Notes: a model not told the origin generated them from the letters alone. A stretch of DNA of 64,000 bases from Citrus sinensis (GCF_022201045.2 NC_068558.1:51873501-51937500), one strand, 5' to 3'; positions 13,925 through 26,372 are shown, counted from the first letter of the stretch. Translations and numbers: made by a program.

Positions 13925-14446
13925 GGGTAAAAGTCCATTTAGTCCCTGTATTTTAATATTAGTGTTCATTTTAAAATGTCTCGAAACATCCATGCCGTTA
14001 AAGTATTGATACCCCTACCGTTACTTTTTATTTTTTTGACTTACTTTTATAATATTACCTTTTTATAATAATTTTTTTGTTTGGACATTAATGAAAAGAA
14101 AATAATTAAATTACTAATTTAACCCTAGAAAATTAAAAAAATTATATTAATTTTTTTGCAAGCACCATTTGCACACTTGGTAGTTTCCATACAATTTTTT
14201 ACAATGAAAAATTATCATTTTTTTATTTTCTAGGGTTAAATTGGTAATTTAATTATTTTTTTATTAATGTCCAAACAAAAAAATTATTATAAAAAGGTAA
14301 TATTGTAAAAGTAAGACCAAAGAAATAAAAATTAACGGTAGGGGTATCAATACTTTAACGGCAAAGATGTTTCGAAGCTTTTTAAAAAATATAAGGACTA
14401 AATGAATACTAATCTTAAAATATATGGACTAAATGAGTTTTTACCC
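13925..14446. mobile_element. Mutator-type foldback MITE with 9-bp target duplication
   Basis: Two long arms in inverted orientation: the left begins GGGTAAAAGTCCATTTAGTCC and the right ends with the matching complement ...TTTTACCC. The arms pair over most of the ~520-bp element, around a short centre near 14160-14190. The flanks carry a perfect direct repeat TAATTGAAC at 13916-13924 and 14447-14455. Long inverted arms with a 9-bp target duplication are typical of MULE-derived miniature elements. No ORF is present. Confidence 0.88.
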
Positions 14447-14455
14447 TAATTGAAC

Positions 14456-15796
14456 CAAGTTAAAAGAAGGAATGCTAAATAAAATAATCTTATCGAAATA
14501 AAAAGGGGGAAAAAAAAAAAGAAACCAAAGTTTTGGGTCTGAGTGTGTGTGACTTTACCAGATTTATTTGCATGAAATACGCCATTATTATGTACATGTT
14601 GCTGAATTGATAATTTCACACCTTTTTAATTATCTTTTGATAATGTTGACGTGAACTCGAATCAATTCTTTGCCTAATTGCAATACTATTATACACAAGT
14701 TAATTTGAGTTTGTGTTTTTTTGTTTTTCACTTCATTGACAGAATTGATGTAATGGCACGGAAAAATATATATATATATAATCAGGAAGATTAGGCGGCC
14801 AGAATAATTTTAAGATTTGACCACTCACATAGAATTTAATAATAATAAATACAATTTGTTTGTTATTATTAAAGAAGAAAAAAATCATTTCTGATGCATA
14901 AAATAACGAATGCTTTAACAACTCTAAGTACCGACTCCTTCCACACATGCGTTCATGGTCAATATATATACATCACATATGACCAAACATTTTATTTAGA
15001 CAACTACTACCATTTTCATTATGTGAGGATAAGAAGATGTGGGCTCATGCTAACCTAATCCCTTCATCATGATCTATAAAAAATTAGGTGACTATCATTC
15101 AAGAACTATTTAATGTGAAAAACGTTGTGACCTATATATATATTGGAGAATAATTGGATTTGGATAGATGTTAGCTTGCTTGCTTGGCACTACGTACATG
15201 TATCTTGGGACAAGGTTATGTATATATATATATATGTGTAACAGTTTTGTATAAGACTATAAGTTACAGAGACATTTGCGTATGAGAATTCTTAACAATA
15301 ATTAATATGTTTTAAAGCATGGTTACCACTGAATAAAGTACTTACATTAAGCCACAAATGTTAACATCTTCAAATGGATTGGCACTTGAAGGGTGATTGA
15401 TGAACTCAAATAATTGACTTATGAAACCGTAATGTTACCAGTAATTCTTATTATAAAAAAAAAAAAAAAAAAGGTACTCCCACTCTCTCCACATTATTTT
15501 CTGAAGAGGGAAGAAGTTTCTGTAAATTTTGCAAGAAAAACAAAAAAAATATATATGGTTAGTAAATAAGCAGCCAGAATCCTAGATGAGCTTCAAAGTC
15601 ATCTCCAGCTAGCTTTAAATTTCTAAATGCATTAGGTAGAAAGAATAGATAAATATTCAGATTTAACAAATACATTGTTAGGTTGTTAGTTGTATGAAAG
15701 GAAAGAAAGCAGCATTAAACAAATAAATTAAAAGTTGGAGACTAGAGTGATGATTTTAACTTAACCCCAAGACATAGGCATTATCTCACTGTTTCT
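14456..15796. other. Intergenic region upstream of the phytocyanin gene
   Basis: AT-rich, with several short (TA)n runs (about 14767-14780 and 15221-15236) and poly-A runs. The last few hundred bases are the likely promoter of the downstream uclacyanin gene. No gene is seen. Confidence 0.5.
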
Positions 15797-15804
15797 CTAT
15801 ATAA
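15797..15804 (+). promoter_or_regulatory. Putative TATA box of the uclacyanin gene
   Basis: CTATATAA about 120 bases before the ATG at 15918, which would leave a leader of roughly 85-90 nt. Position and sequence are consistent with a core promoter; not otherwise tested. Confidence 0.5.
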
Positions 15805-15917
15805 CATGTAACATCCAAAGCACTTCAATTTGCAACGTCTCCACTAGCTAGCTCTAGCTCTCTTTTGAGTCCTTATTTACCAGGCTTCATTAGAATTCAG
15901 AAATTAACACGGCCACT

Positions 15918-16655
15918 ATGGCAACTGCTCTCCTCATTCTCCTCCTCGTTGCTCCGGCTGTTTATGCCGTTGAGTACACCGTTGGCGACACCAGCGGCTG
16001 GACTCAAGGTTTTGATTACACAAGTTGGGTTTCTGGTAAAACATTCAAAGTTGGTGATGTTCTTGGTAAGGTTTTTGTTTTTAACATGAATATATATATA
16101 TATAAATGTACGTAGCATTAGCAACTTGAAAATAATTATCTCGTCCCATGTAGATGTCTATAATTTTTTTAAAATTCCGGATGCATTAAAATTAACCATG
16201 CAACTTTAATTTTGTGTAGAGTATTGAACAAATATAGTATCTCTAAAATACATATATGTGTATATATATATGTAGTTTTCAATTACGGAGGACTACACAA
16301 GGTGGACAGGGTAAGCGAGAGCGATTACAACAATTGTGCATCTTCAAATGCACTTGAATCACACGATGATGGAAACACGAGAATTAATTTAAAAGCACCT
16401 GGAACACAATACTTCATTTGCCCAACCGCAGGTCACTGTCCCGGAGGTATGAAGCTAGCCGTCACTGTCGTCGCAGCATCTCCCCCCGGCACCAACACCC
16501 CAAGTGGCTCTCCGCCGTCCACTCCCGCCACCACCGGCACTCCCCCATCCACCACTTCTTCACCCCCTAATGGAGCTGCTTGTTTTTTCTGTAGTTTGTA
16601 TTACAACGTCATGGCTGTTTTATTTTCTTTCCTCGTGGTGGCTGTGATGGGCTAG
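15918..16655 (+). CDS. Uclacyanin-type phytocyanin (blue copper protein), GPI-anchored
   Basis: Secreted type-I copper protein of the plant cell surface; members of this family are thought to act in redox processes at the cell wall. Seen: two exons, 15918-16065 and 16276-16655, joined at VLVFNYGG, giving 175 residues. A signal peptide covers about residues 1-17 and the plastocyanin-like domain about 18-115. All four copper ligands are present: His57, Cys98, His103 and Met108. The methionine axial ligand marks the uclacyanin subclass rather than stellacyanin (Gln). Cys70 and Cys104 can form the conserved disulfide. A Pro/Ser/Thr-rich linker (about 118-148) suggests arabinogalactan-type glycosylation, and a hydrophobic tail (about 160-175) suggests GPI anchoring. 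One intron at this position is normal for the family. Confidence 0.93.
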
Positions 16656-16816
16656 CTAGGGGAGAGGCAGTGCTATTGGATTTGGATTGTTGGACTTGGA
16701 TCTCCTTGTTTTCATAAATTTCAGTAATTTTTATTTTAGCGAGATGTGTAAATTTTATATTTTTATGTAGTGATTTTACAAGTAATATACTGTATACTTA
16801 CAGTATATTAGATTTA

Positions 16817-17312
16817 AGAAAATTATCATTTTACTATCAAAGTTATTCTGACATATCATGTAAGTATTATGGTTTGTCGAAAAGTGCATTTTACTACCAA
16901 ACATTTGTGCTATTATCAATTAACTACTATTATATAAAGAAAACGTTAATTTTTAACAAAAATTAAGTTAAAAGTCGATTTTACCCCCCCAAGAATTTAA
17001 AAGATAATTTTACCCGTTGTAATTTAACCATTATATGTCAGAATAACTTTGGTAATAAAATGATAATTCCCCTAAAAACTTAGTAATAAAATAATAATTT
17101 ATCTATCAAATTAACAGACAATTTTACTCTTACAGCTGAAAATGTCTTTAATGCTCTTATGACATCAGTAAGACATCAATAAATTTTTAACGTTCTTAAC
17201 GGAATAGTAGTGAATTGATAACAGCGCAAACGTTTGGTAGTAAAATGTATTTTTCAGCAAACTATGATATTGACATAATATGTCATAATAACTTTAGTAA
17301 TAAAATGATAAT
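16817..17312. mobile_element. Foldback MITE-like inverted repeat
   Basis: The left arm (about 16817-16965) reappears inverted at about 17165-17312: for example TTTTACTACCAAACATTTGTG against CAAACGTTTGGTAGTAAAAT, and AATTATCATTTTACTATC against its counterpart at 17298-17312. A third, partial copy of the terminal motif lies at about 17018-17075, so the element may be nested or rearranged. No clean target duplication was found, so ends are approximate. Confidence 0.65.
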
Positions 17313-17791
17313 ATCCCTTATATTTATATTCTAATTAATTAAGCTCACAATATATTCAGTCATGCAATTACGTTACATAGGACTAATATTAATAATTAGT
17401 AGCTGATTGGTATTATGCATCTCAAAATTTTTATATCAAACGCGACGTTTATTTACTAATTGATCAGTGAAATTATAATTTATCAAAAACATCACTTAAA
17501 ATTTATGAAGAAAAATATTAATTATTTAATGAATAACACATCACGAGCTACATTCTTCAGGATAAAATTTTGAAATTTTAAATGTATATTTATAAAATAA
17601 AATAATTGGAGTGTATTTAGTGTATTCAATTAACAAGCCCAGCCCGCCCCGACCCGATTCAGCCCATTGTCGATTAAATAAATTTTTAATCGTCCCTGTT
17701 AAATCTGTCATAAACATACATATACTAGGGCTAGGAGGGCATTGGATTTTATCTGTCCTCTCCCCTCTGATTGAAAGTCGAAACAGAAACA
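17313..17791. other. Spacer and MAGO 5' region
   Basis: AT-rich spacer; the last ~150 bases are the probable promoter and 5' UTR of the MAGO gene. ORFs here on both strands overlap the gene start and are not supported. Confidence 0.5.
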
Positions 17792-20161
17792 ATGGCCGGA
17801 GAAGAAGATGGAGAGTTTTATCTTCGTTACTACGTAGGGCACAAGGGCAAATTCGGTCACGAGTTCTTGGAGTTCGAGTTTCGGCCAGATGGCAAGCTCC
17901 GATACGCTAATAATTCCAACTACAAAAACGATACTATGATTCGCAAAGAGGTCTTCCTCACCCCCGCCGTCCTCCGCGAATGCCGCCGCATCATTTCCGA
18001 GAGCGAGGTTCCTCTTTTGTTTTCCCTCTTAGGGTTGCCGTTTATTAATTTTATTATTACTATTATTATTTTGTTTCCATTAAATTTGTTAATCTAGGGT
18101 TTTATTTATTTATTATTTTTATTCCTGATTTATTTTGTTCTCTTTCAAATGGTGTTGCTAATAATTTGTGCGCAATAAGCCGATGCGCTGGAATTCGTAG
18201 ATGCCTGATGAAAGTGGCATGGTAATACTGCATAGAAATTGAAATGTAAAGAGGGTCTGATGCCCATCCATGATGATTCCCTCGGTTACTGGAGTGGCTC
18301 TGATTTGAGGGTGTACGGTCATGACCTACACCTTTCAGACAATGTTCTGGGGGGAGCTTGCTTTTATATTTAAATTTTATATTTTGATAATATGTGTACA
18401 ACAAGCCGATGCTCTCGAATTATTAGAGACAAACGTAGCATGGTTATGTGCACAGAAATTTAAATTTCAATTGGAGTCTTCATGTCTACTCTTGTTGATG
18501 CCTTCTTTCTCTAGGGCTCTGATTTTGGGGCCTGATTATGACCTACATTGTTTTTCCATGACATATTAGTGCGTCTCTTGTTCATGGTTGTTCTGATGGT
18601 AAAATGTGGGTTTTTGTTCAGATCATGAAGGAAGATGATAACAACTGGCCGGAGCCTGACCGTGTTGGACGGCAGGAGCTGGAGATTGTAATGGGAAATG
18701 AACATATCTCCTTCACTACTTCAAAAATTGGATCACTTGTTGACGTCCAGAGTAGTAAGGATCCGGAAGGCCTTCGTATATTCTATTATCTTGTTCAGGT
18801 CTGCTCATCAACTTGTTCTTTATTTTTCCCCAGATCTAGTTTCTTTATTTAAATATGTTAGACTTGGTTCCCGGCTTCTTATTGATGGGAATAGAACGTG
18901 TTTACTAATTTATAATTGCTTTTGCAAGCAGTGAGAGATTGCAAATATTTCGTTTTACTTTCCATTGTTTGCCTGATATTATTGTTACTGAGTGTATGAT
19001 ATTAGGAGTGAATACTCTTTGGTGGATGTGCTTTAACTTGAGAAGTACGAATTTCATTTTATGAGGTTACTGAGTCTTTTATATTGGTTTTGTACAATCA
19101 TTCCAAGGTTTTAGTAAAATTTAAGGATTAGGATTTTATCATGATTTGATCTCCTCCTAAGCTAAAGTATATGTGGTTGATTGATGGTTAATAAATAAAG
19201 AAAATAAAGAAGTTAAATCCTACCATACACTGTCACTAATAGACATATGGCACAAGATCCTTAAAAGCTCAAAAGAGCTAAAATCAAAAGCTGATCTTAA
19301 TCCAAAATTAGATATGAGGTTTCCACTGTTGAGATCTTGCATTTCCTGCTTTAAGTTGAGAAGTGTGAATTTCATTTTTTGTTATCCTTGAAGTTGCATC
19401 ATCTCAAGGTTTATCAAAATTTTGATATGAGGTTACTTGAGTTGAGATCTTGCATTCTCTTTAACTGAGAAGTATGAATTTCATTTTTTGTTATCCTTGA
19501 AGTTGCATCATCTCAAGGTTTATCAAAATTTAGATATGAGGTTACTTGAGTTGAGATCTTGCATTCTCTTTTAACTGAGAAGTATGAATTTCATTTTCTG
19601 TTATTCTTGAAGATGCCTCTTGGCAAGTGATGTTGAAGTCTTGACGCTGCCATTTTTCTCTTGCTTGTGCCTTGTGCTCTCTCTTCTTAAGAGTGATATG
19701 CTGAGTAATAAAGAAATCAATGCTCAATTCTGTTAGCTGGAAAAATGTGTTCTATGAAGTTATTGGCTCATCGAAAGGTCCAAATTAACACATCATTGAC
19801 TTTTTAGCTGCCTTTGCTGTGGTTGTTTAGGATAAGTTTACTGAACATGTGAGTAGGAAACCTGTGGGAGGAAAACAATGTGATGCTCCAATGTTTAGCA
19901 GCCACCTAAGTTCAGTAGTCTTGTCACACCCGTCCAATAATTGCTTTACATGCATATTTGAGTTTTTTTTTTTTTTTAATTCTATTTCCCATCAGTTTTG
20001 TGGTAGACTTCATATCAACTTGCCAACTGTGGATTTTTCCTAAGTTTGCATTATGTGTCCTTGCACTGGTTGGTTCTTATAGGTAATTTTTGTGGTTGCA
20101 GGACTTGAAGTGCTTTGTGTTCTCTCTCATCTCACTTCATTTCAAGATCAAACCTATATAA
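17792..20161 (+). CDS. MAGO: MAGO NASHI, exon junction complex core subunit
   Basis: Mago forms a heterodimer with Y14 in the exon junction complex, acting in mRNA localisation, splicing memory and nonsense-mediated decay. Seen: three exons, 17792-18007, 18622-18798 and 20102-20161, giving 150 residues, the normal full length. Sequence signatures run without a gap: [20 protein letters not shown], the [24 protein letters not shown] junction, [37 protein letters not shown] and the terminal [13 protein letters not shown]. The first donor is GAG|GTTCCT, a weak match to the plant consensus, yet it is the only one that gives the conserved protein. The second intron (18799-20101) is large and contains a ~110-bp tandem repeat. 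The gene looks intact. Confidence 0.97.
18161..18570. repeat. Diverged ~226-bp tandem duplication in MAGO intron 1
   Basis: The stretch starting ataatttgtgcgcaataagc at 18161 is repeated in diverged form from about 18387 (ataatatgtgtacaacaagc). Both copies continue through 'gccgatgc', 'tagcatggt'-like and 'catgacctaca'-like motifs. It is an older duplication with many substitutions and indels. Confidence 0.65.
19310..19612. repeat. ~110-bp tandem repeat, about 2.7 copies, in MAGO intron 2
   Basis: The phrase gagatcttgcatt begins at 19331, 19444 and 19553, giving periods of 113 and 109. Each copy continues with an 'aagtatgaatttcatttt' block and a 'tgttatccttgaagttgcat' block. The second and third copies are almost identical, implying recent expansion. 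Confidence 0.88.
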
Positions 20162-20636
20162 ACAGCAACATGGTTTCTGCCTTACAATATCTGTTCGGGG
20201 GTCTTGCTTTTGTGTTTGTAACAGCTGCTTCATTAGTATGTGGACTTTGTAGTTTTACAACTTTTTGCCTTTGTTATTATCTGGGTTTGTGTGTGGCTTA
20301 TGTAAGGATCTGTGGATTTGGAGCTGAGTAGAATGTTCCTGTCTGTTATGGCTGGCTTCGGGCTTTTTGAACAATCTTTCCCTTTGCGGTTGATAACCAC
20401 TTATGCTCTGTTAAAAATCAACCCACCTCTGAGAGCAAGTGACCGAGTCGCTGTGATGTATGGTTCGCTTACGGAAGAGGGAAAAAGAAAAAAGACGACG
20501 ACAAATCTTGTAAATTATGTTACACCATAATTTAAAAGTTAAAAATTAAAAAAAAAAAAACAAACAAACTTCTAGATCTGTGTAACGCACGAGTTAACAA
20601 AATTAAAAAGCATATAAAGATGTTTGAAGTGAAAAC
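20162..20636. other. Spacer between convergent MAGO and the next gene
   Basis: Contains the MAGO 3' UTR and, at its right end, the 3' UTR of the minus-strand gene. Poly-A run near 20550-20560. Nothing else is seen. Confidence 0.6.
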
Positions 20637-23044
20637 TTATTGTGCCGTCATTGGATGAGACCACCTTCTCTTTACCTCTGATTTCCATCTGACTTCTTTG
20701 AGCTTCCCATCTAACCCATAATCCCTTTCCATAACAAGATTGGTTCCCTCATAGGAATACCATCCAACTCCAATACAAAGGACTCCATCCTTACCAACAT
20801 CAACATAACCTGTCACTCCTCCTGGCAGCCAGAGGATGGTCACGTCTTGCATGTCTAGGATTTCTTCCTCTCCAAAGTAGACTGAACTCTCGGGCAAGCT
20901 TCTCTTTTTTAAGGTTTCTGTGCAAAGATACACATACGGTGTGCCATTGCTTTCCTGCATCATCAGCTCATCGCCAAACACAGGAGTAGCGCTCACCTCA
21001 AACACCTTCCAAGCCCCAATCAGCTCTGATGGCTGGGTTCGTTTCCTCTGTGAAAAGGGCTTTATATCGAACTCCAGATCACTGTTTACAAAATTACATT
21101 AGTTAAGTTTCTGCATGAAAAAATGTAAGTTGCTAAACAGTTAACCGGTAGTCAAATCTTGACCAACTCATGTAACAAATGGGCCCAAGTATAGGAGGAA
21201 TACCTTTCATCACGAATATTTACAGGGCTGACCCACTGTTCTTCATAAACAGCAACTCTCATTATCTGTATGTCTGAACCCCCATTACTGAATTCTAGGG
21301 TATGAACAATACGGAGTCTTTTGTGGCATCCTTTAACCAAACACTGAGAAAGAAAACATTAAGAATTGAATAATAGGTTCGCTATTTGTAAGCTTTTGAA
21401 GATCTACTTTGAACTCCCTCTAGTTCAACCTGAAAAAAGGTATATTCCACACAAACTTGTACAAATTAAGAACAGTAGAAGAAAGAACAGAATAATTCAG
21501 TGCATTAGACACCATTCAACAATCATTTAGGACTTGGGAGTGGAATCAGCCCAGGCAAAGAATGCATCATTAAACCAGTAAATTAAGCATATTAACAGTT
21601 CTATAAGTACAGTAGAACTCCCTCAGCTACTGCTGAATTGATAAAATTGGAGGCTCAACCAGGCACACTGAAAGGCTGCAGTCCTTGCATATAAATCTAG
21701 ATCATAGATCATAGCAGCAGCTACTGAAAAAAAAAAAGTATAATAATGAAAACAATTCCTGGCAATAATAAATATGACGTGCTAAACTTAACTTGTTCAA
21801 ACTTGAAAGTAGGCGAAAGGTAATATTTCGAATCATCAACATCACCAACAGGAATATCAACTGGACCCCTAGAATAAGATCCATCCTGCCAATCAAACAG
21901 TTAAATCATTAAATTATTAATGTCTTGACATAGTAACTTTTTCCCACTTCAATTTACAATCAAATAAAATGTGATATGTTGTAACTAATGCCCATCCATG
22001 GTGGAATACATCATACCTCAAAGAAAACAAGGCCAGGTTCATTGCCCATGACATCTTCTTCCATCACATCACTTGCTTCAAAGTCAAAAGACTTTAAATT
22101 AGGCAATGTTACACTGCCATCAACCACTTCCTCTGTAGGCGAAAATCCATTCCTATCCTTGAACACTTGTTTACTTTTACTATTATGAGTGCTTCCAATA
22201 TGCTGCAACATTTCACCATGAGGGTTCAGAGTCACCCAATTTATCTTCCTTTGAATCAGAGATGTCTGTGCTCCAGAAGATGAAGGCACCGCCTCAACAC
22301 GAGAAAGAGTATAACAGTCGTACAAGTTTTCATTCTTCTTTCCAATTTCAATTGGTTCCATTTCAGCAGTCATGGGAGAAAACACTGCCCCAACCCCCTT
22401 CCATATCCCACTCACACTGCTAGCAAATGTGTACCATGCCGGTTTTATTACAGGTTCCTGAATTGAGCCAATAAAATTCAAAATCAGTTTTTTTTTTTTT
22501 TCATTTAATATTTATATATTTGTTTATCAAGAAAGAACTGCAAATACAATATAATACAATTCCCGGAATTGAAAAAAGAAAGAAATTCCAACGAATAAAG
22601 ATAAAAATAAAAGATAATACAGTAGAGTAGTAGTACCTGAGTTTGAAGGACAGTTTCAATTTCCATTAACATGGCGGGAGAAACCAAAACCTGACCAGTC
22701 TTCCCCTTGGCTTTGGCGCCCCTCCTTCTCCCTCTTCTCCTCGTCCTAGACTCTTTTTGCTTGGCTTTTGCGACTTCATTATCAACGCTCCAGACATTTT
22801 CCTGTTTGCCCCTGACCTCCACTCTATCTCTATTGTTCTTCTCTTGGTTGGCCTTGTAGCTCCGCAGCTTCTTAGTCTTAGGGTTCGGTTTAGAATTTGA
22901 TGCGTTAAAATTCATCAAATATGGAATCGTGTTTGTGTGTGATGATGTGAGACTCACTGTGTGATGAAACAACCCTAACTTAACTGTGCTGCTGTTCCCA
23001 AATCCAAACGATTGCATTTGCTGCTGCATCTTTGCAATTTTCAC
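20637..23044 (-). CDS. Conserved plant protein of unknown function, probably plastid-targeted
   Basis: Function not recognised. Seen: five minus-strand exons at 22637-23044, 22017-22457, 21793-21885, 21204-21343 and 20637-21081, which join in frame to 508 residues. The N-terminus is rich in Ser/Thr/Asn and poor in acidic residues, as in plastid transit peptides, and is followed by a strongly basic patch near residue 105 (TRRRGRRRGAKAKGK). The middle contains WYTFASSVSGIWKGVGAVFSP. The C-terminal half resembles a beta-rich barrel, with LIGAWKVFEVSATPVFGDE and LWLPGGVTGYVD. Two 'W-x-G/GAWK'-like barrel starts suggest a pair of lipocalin/calycin-like domains, perhaps of the DUF3598 type; this is inference. 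An internal start (Met6) is possible. It is convergent with MAGO. Confidence 0.85.
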
Positions 23045-24088
23045 TTCTCCTCCGACCGCTCACCACACCGCCGTTGTACAAGTGCTGCTGTTCAACTACC
23101 TGAATTTATTGGCTTTTGTAATTGGATTCCCGAAATAACCCTATCAATATTCTTTTTTACTTTTCAATGAGCAAACACGGGGTAAATTATGCAAACCCCA
23201 ACCTTCTTATCCGGTTCTGGTATTTACTATGCAGTGTAGTGTCTTCTCTTCTCATTATTCTGTTTTATTTTATTATTAGCTAAGAAATGATTTTTTTTTT
23301 TTTTTGGGTAACAAATCAAAAGCCCGTGATGAAACTGCTTTTGGGCCGTAATAACGAGGATGGCTGCCCAATTATTCAGGAGTTAAGCTTTTGACACCAC
23401 TTAAATATTCCTGTAAAACCCCTCATCCAACTCATGAAAACCCCCTCGTAATTCCACATTTTAAACCTTAATTATAATTAACTTAGATGGCAGAGAAAAT
23501 GTATGAGTTTTCTCTCTCATTGAAATAATTGTTCACACACGCCTAAGATATTTCGCCTCTTGCACTGTGCTTGGCTTTCATTCTTTTTTCTTTTTCTTTT
23601 TTCCCTCTCTCATTTTGTATGTTTTAATAAGAGACCCAAGTTTACAAATCACTTGCATGTGAAAATTAAAAAAAAAAAAAAAAAAAAACTGGGTTCTTGT
23701 TTTCTGCACTTGGATTGGGATTTTGTTTATTAGAGCTTTTGTTATACTCTGTTCCAGTCTTATATATTTTCAAATTTCTTCCTCCTTTACCGTGCATGGT
23801 CAAATTACAAAATTTAGATCCGACAAGTGTCTTGATAAAACAGAGCTTCCACGTCTGGTACCTGAAAATTGTTATTAATGGATAGGCCTAAGCCCAACAT
23901 ATCATGTCGGCCTCATCGATCCGTATTTTGACTCAATCTAAATCAAATCAATTAATGTTCCACACTTCCATTTTGTTGAATGTATGCACGAGGCTTTGCC
24001 TCAAAATACATTCCTACAATAACTACCAAATAGTTTGTCTCCTGAGGCGGCCGAGATTATTTTTATTTAACATCTCTTCAAATATCCG

Positions 24089-24125
<37 letters not shown>

Positions 24126-25546
24126 CTTCTTAATGAGGTATTCTCAATAAAATGTCAGTAAAAGATTAAAAAAAAAATGTAAATTTCAATACATTAATAA
24201 ATAAAAAATATAATTTTTTTTTGTATCTTAATTCACTTTAATAAATTCTCGTTTGAGAATAATTATGTACATGTATACACACCCCTTGGTACATCATTAT
24301 AATTCAAGGGTGAGCTACGCTGTGCACCTGGTGCATGGTGCCTACATTAACCCAAATTTTTTTTCAACGACATGGATGTATTTTCGTTGGTCCATAGCAT
24401 TGGTGTCCCTATTGTTTCATGAAAAAGCAAAAAAAGTGGAAGGTTCCAAAATTTGACACATAATTTTGAATTGTTTCAAATTTTTATATTTTGATCAATT
24501 GACCTTATTTGACTATTAATATTAGTGATAATGTAAGCGCAATAACTTGTAAAAAAAAATATATTAGTGATAATTTAGCACATAAAATCTTTTTTTTTTG
24601 GAAACAACATAATATCTATTTTATCTATGATAAATAATTTAAATTTGTAATGGAGATATATTAATTTACCAAAAATATTAATTTTTTTTTGGAAATAACA
24701 TAAAATATATTTAATCCATAATAAATAATTAAAATTTAATTTACCAATAATAAAATGACCTAATAATAATGTAAACAATTTCATAATAATCCAGTATGAT
24801 CTAGTATCCAAGAGTAAATAATAGAAATATAATTTAAGTGGAAATAATAGAAACATGTACGACTTATATAGTTATGTGTTAAAATTGTTGAGATCTCTAA
24901 TATTTAGACCAATTAAAATTACATTATCTGATGCATAATCTTTACTTAATATTAAATTTTACAAATCACAATTTTTAAAATGCGGATGAGAATAATCAGG
25001 CTTTTTTTTTTAATCACAATGTAACATTAAAACTTCGTTCAATGCATTCATAAGATATATAGTAGCTTTAGGTGCCCACCAAATCCACGGACATAATCTA
25101 TTGTATACCATTTACTCCGTCTTTTAAGGTCAATATGTTGGTTGGATTTAAATAATAAAATATTTATTTATTTCTAAATCTTTGAAGATTATATTTACCA
25201 ACTTACAGAATGGAATTGTATGCAGTTGGGAGAAAACTAATTAATATTATATCTCAATATCAGTCAAATTCGTTTGTTCTATGTCACGTCAGTTGAACAA
25301 TTTATCGTGCGTCGTCGGTTATCCTGTCACGTATAGTCAGCTCTTTTTTCTTTTTTCTTTTTTCTTTTTTAATAATTTGAATAACAATTTATGTGCAACA
25401 TCACGTAGAGTGCAGGCAACAGCAACACCTTATAAAAATCAACATTCCCTATTCCCCTGCGGTAATGTATTGATTTACAGTAATTGAAAAAGTAAAACAA
25501 AAAATCTTATCGTTGTGTGATATTACATTCAAGATAGATAGATAGA

Positions 25547-25577
<31 letters not shown>

Positions 25578-26363
25578 GTGTGTTAAGTAATTTTTATTTT
25601 CATTTATTTTTGTGGTTGTTCACAATGGCCGCCATGTTTTTGTCCAAAAGCACTTTACATGCTTTGTTGTAAAGAAAATAATATGAATAATTCGTTGGTT
25701 TGTCCTTTACCTACACACTTTCTATCACATTTCGGGGTAGGAAAATTTGGGTTGAGATCGAGTTTATTTATAATTTGATCTGATTTTATCTTAATATAAT
25801 TCAAATCGAATCGAAAGTTTAAGCTAAATTTGGATCGGATCGAATTATAATTATATGTGTATCGCGTTAGATACCTAATATGATCAAGTTCGAGCCTTCT
25901 TCGGCATCCGATATAAACCCAAAATTTTTCGATCAAATCAAGTTATTTGATCACCCTAATCATATCCTTTTTGCCAAACAAATGTTACTATTCATCACAC
26001 ATTTGTTAACCGGTACATCCTCAAAAAGCCTTATTGCCAAACAACTACTTTATCAAATGGCCTATTTTGAGATTTAGTTCTTTTTTTTTTAATTTCCTTC
26101 TAATGACAAATTACTTTTTTTTCCCCTATAAGTAAGATTCGATCCCAATTCTCTTATTTTCGCATTAAATATTTTTATCAACCAAACTAAAACTTAAATA
26201 ATTCAATTGATTAAATTTTTTTCTTCTCTCCGGCTCCTCTTGTTGCTTGATTATTCCTAAGTACTAAAATTTTAAATTCAATTTAAGAATGAAAGAGACT
26301 TAACAAATTATACCAATCGCTTTGTAACTACAGCCTAAGCAGTGTTATTGACACATTAATCAT
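23045..26363. other. Gene-poor AT-rich intergenic region
   Basis: Begins with the probable promoter of the minus-strand gene. Contains a (TA)n run at 24094-24123, a diverged tandem duplication at about 24588-24750 (two copies of a T-run plus 'ggaaayaacataa'), and a (GATA)n(CATA)n microsatellite at 25533-25576. ORFs of 60-93 codons are low-complexity and unsupported. Confidence 0.55.
25533..25576. repeat. (GATA)n(CATA)n microsatellite
   Basis: Four to five GATA units followed by about seven CATA units. Confidence 0.9.
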
Positions 26364-26372
26364 CAATTGCAA

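Noticed and set aside
15865-16124. 74-75-codon ORFs overlapping the phytocyanin first exon.
   Set aside because: Shadows in other frames; only the 15918 frame has a signal peptide and plastocyanin fold.
17541-17910. ORFs of 83-108 codons on both strands near the MAGO start.
   Set aside because: Shadows of the MAGO first exon and its leader.
24575-24856. 93-codon ORF on the minus strand.
   Set aside because: Lies on a diverged AT-rich tandem duplication; composition is low-complexity.
26120-26160. Another 'gattcgatccc' B-box-like motif.
   Set aside because: Isolated motif without a tRNA fold around it.
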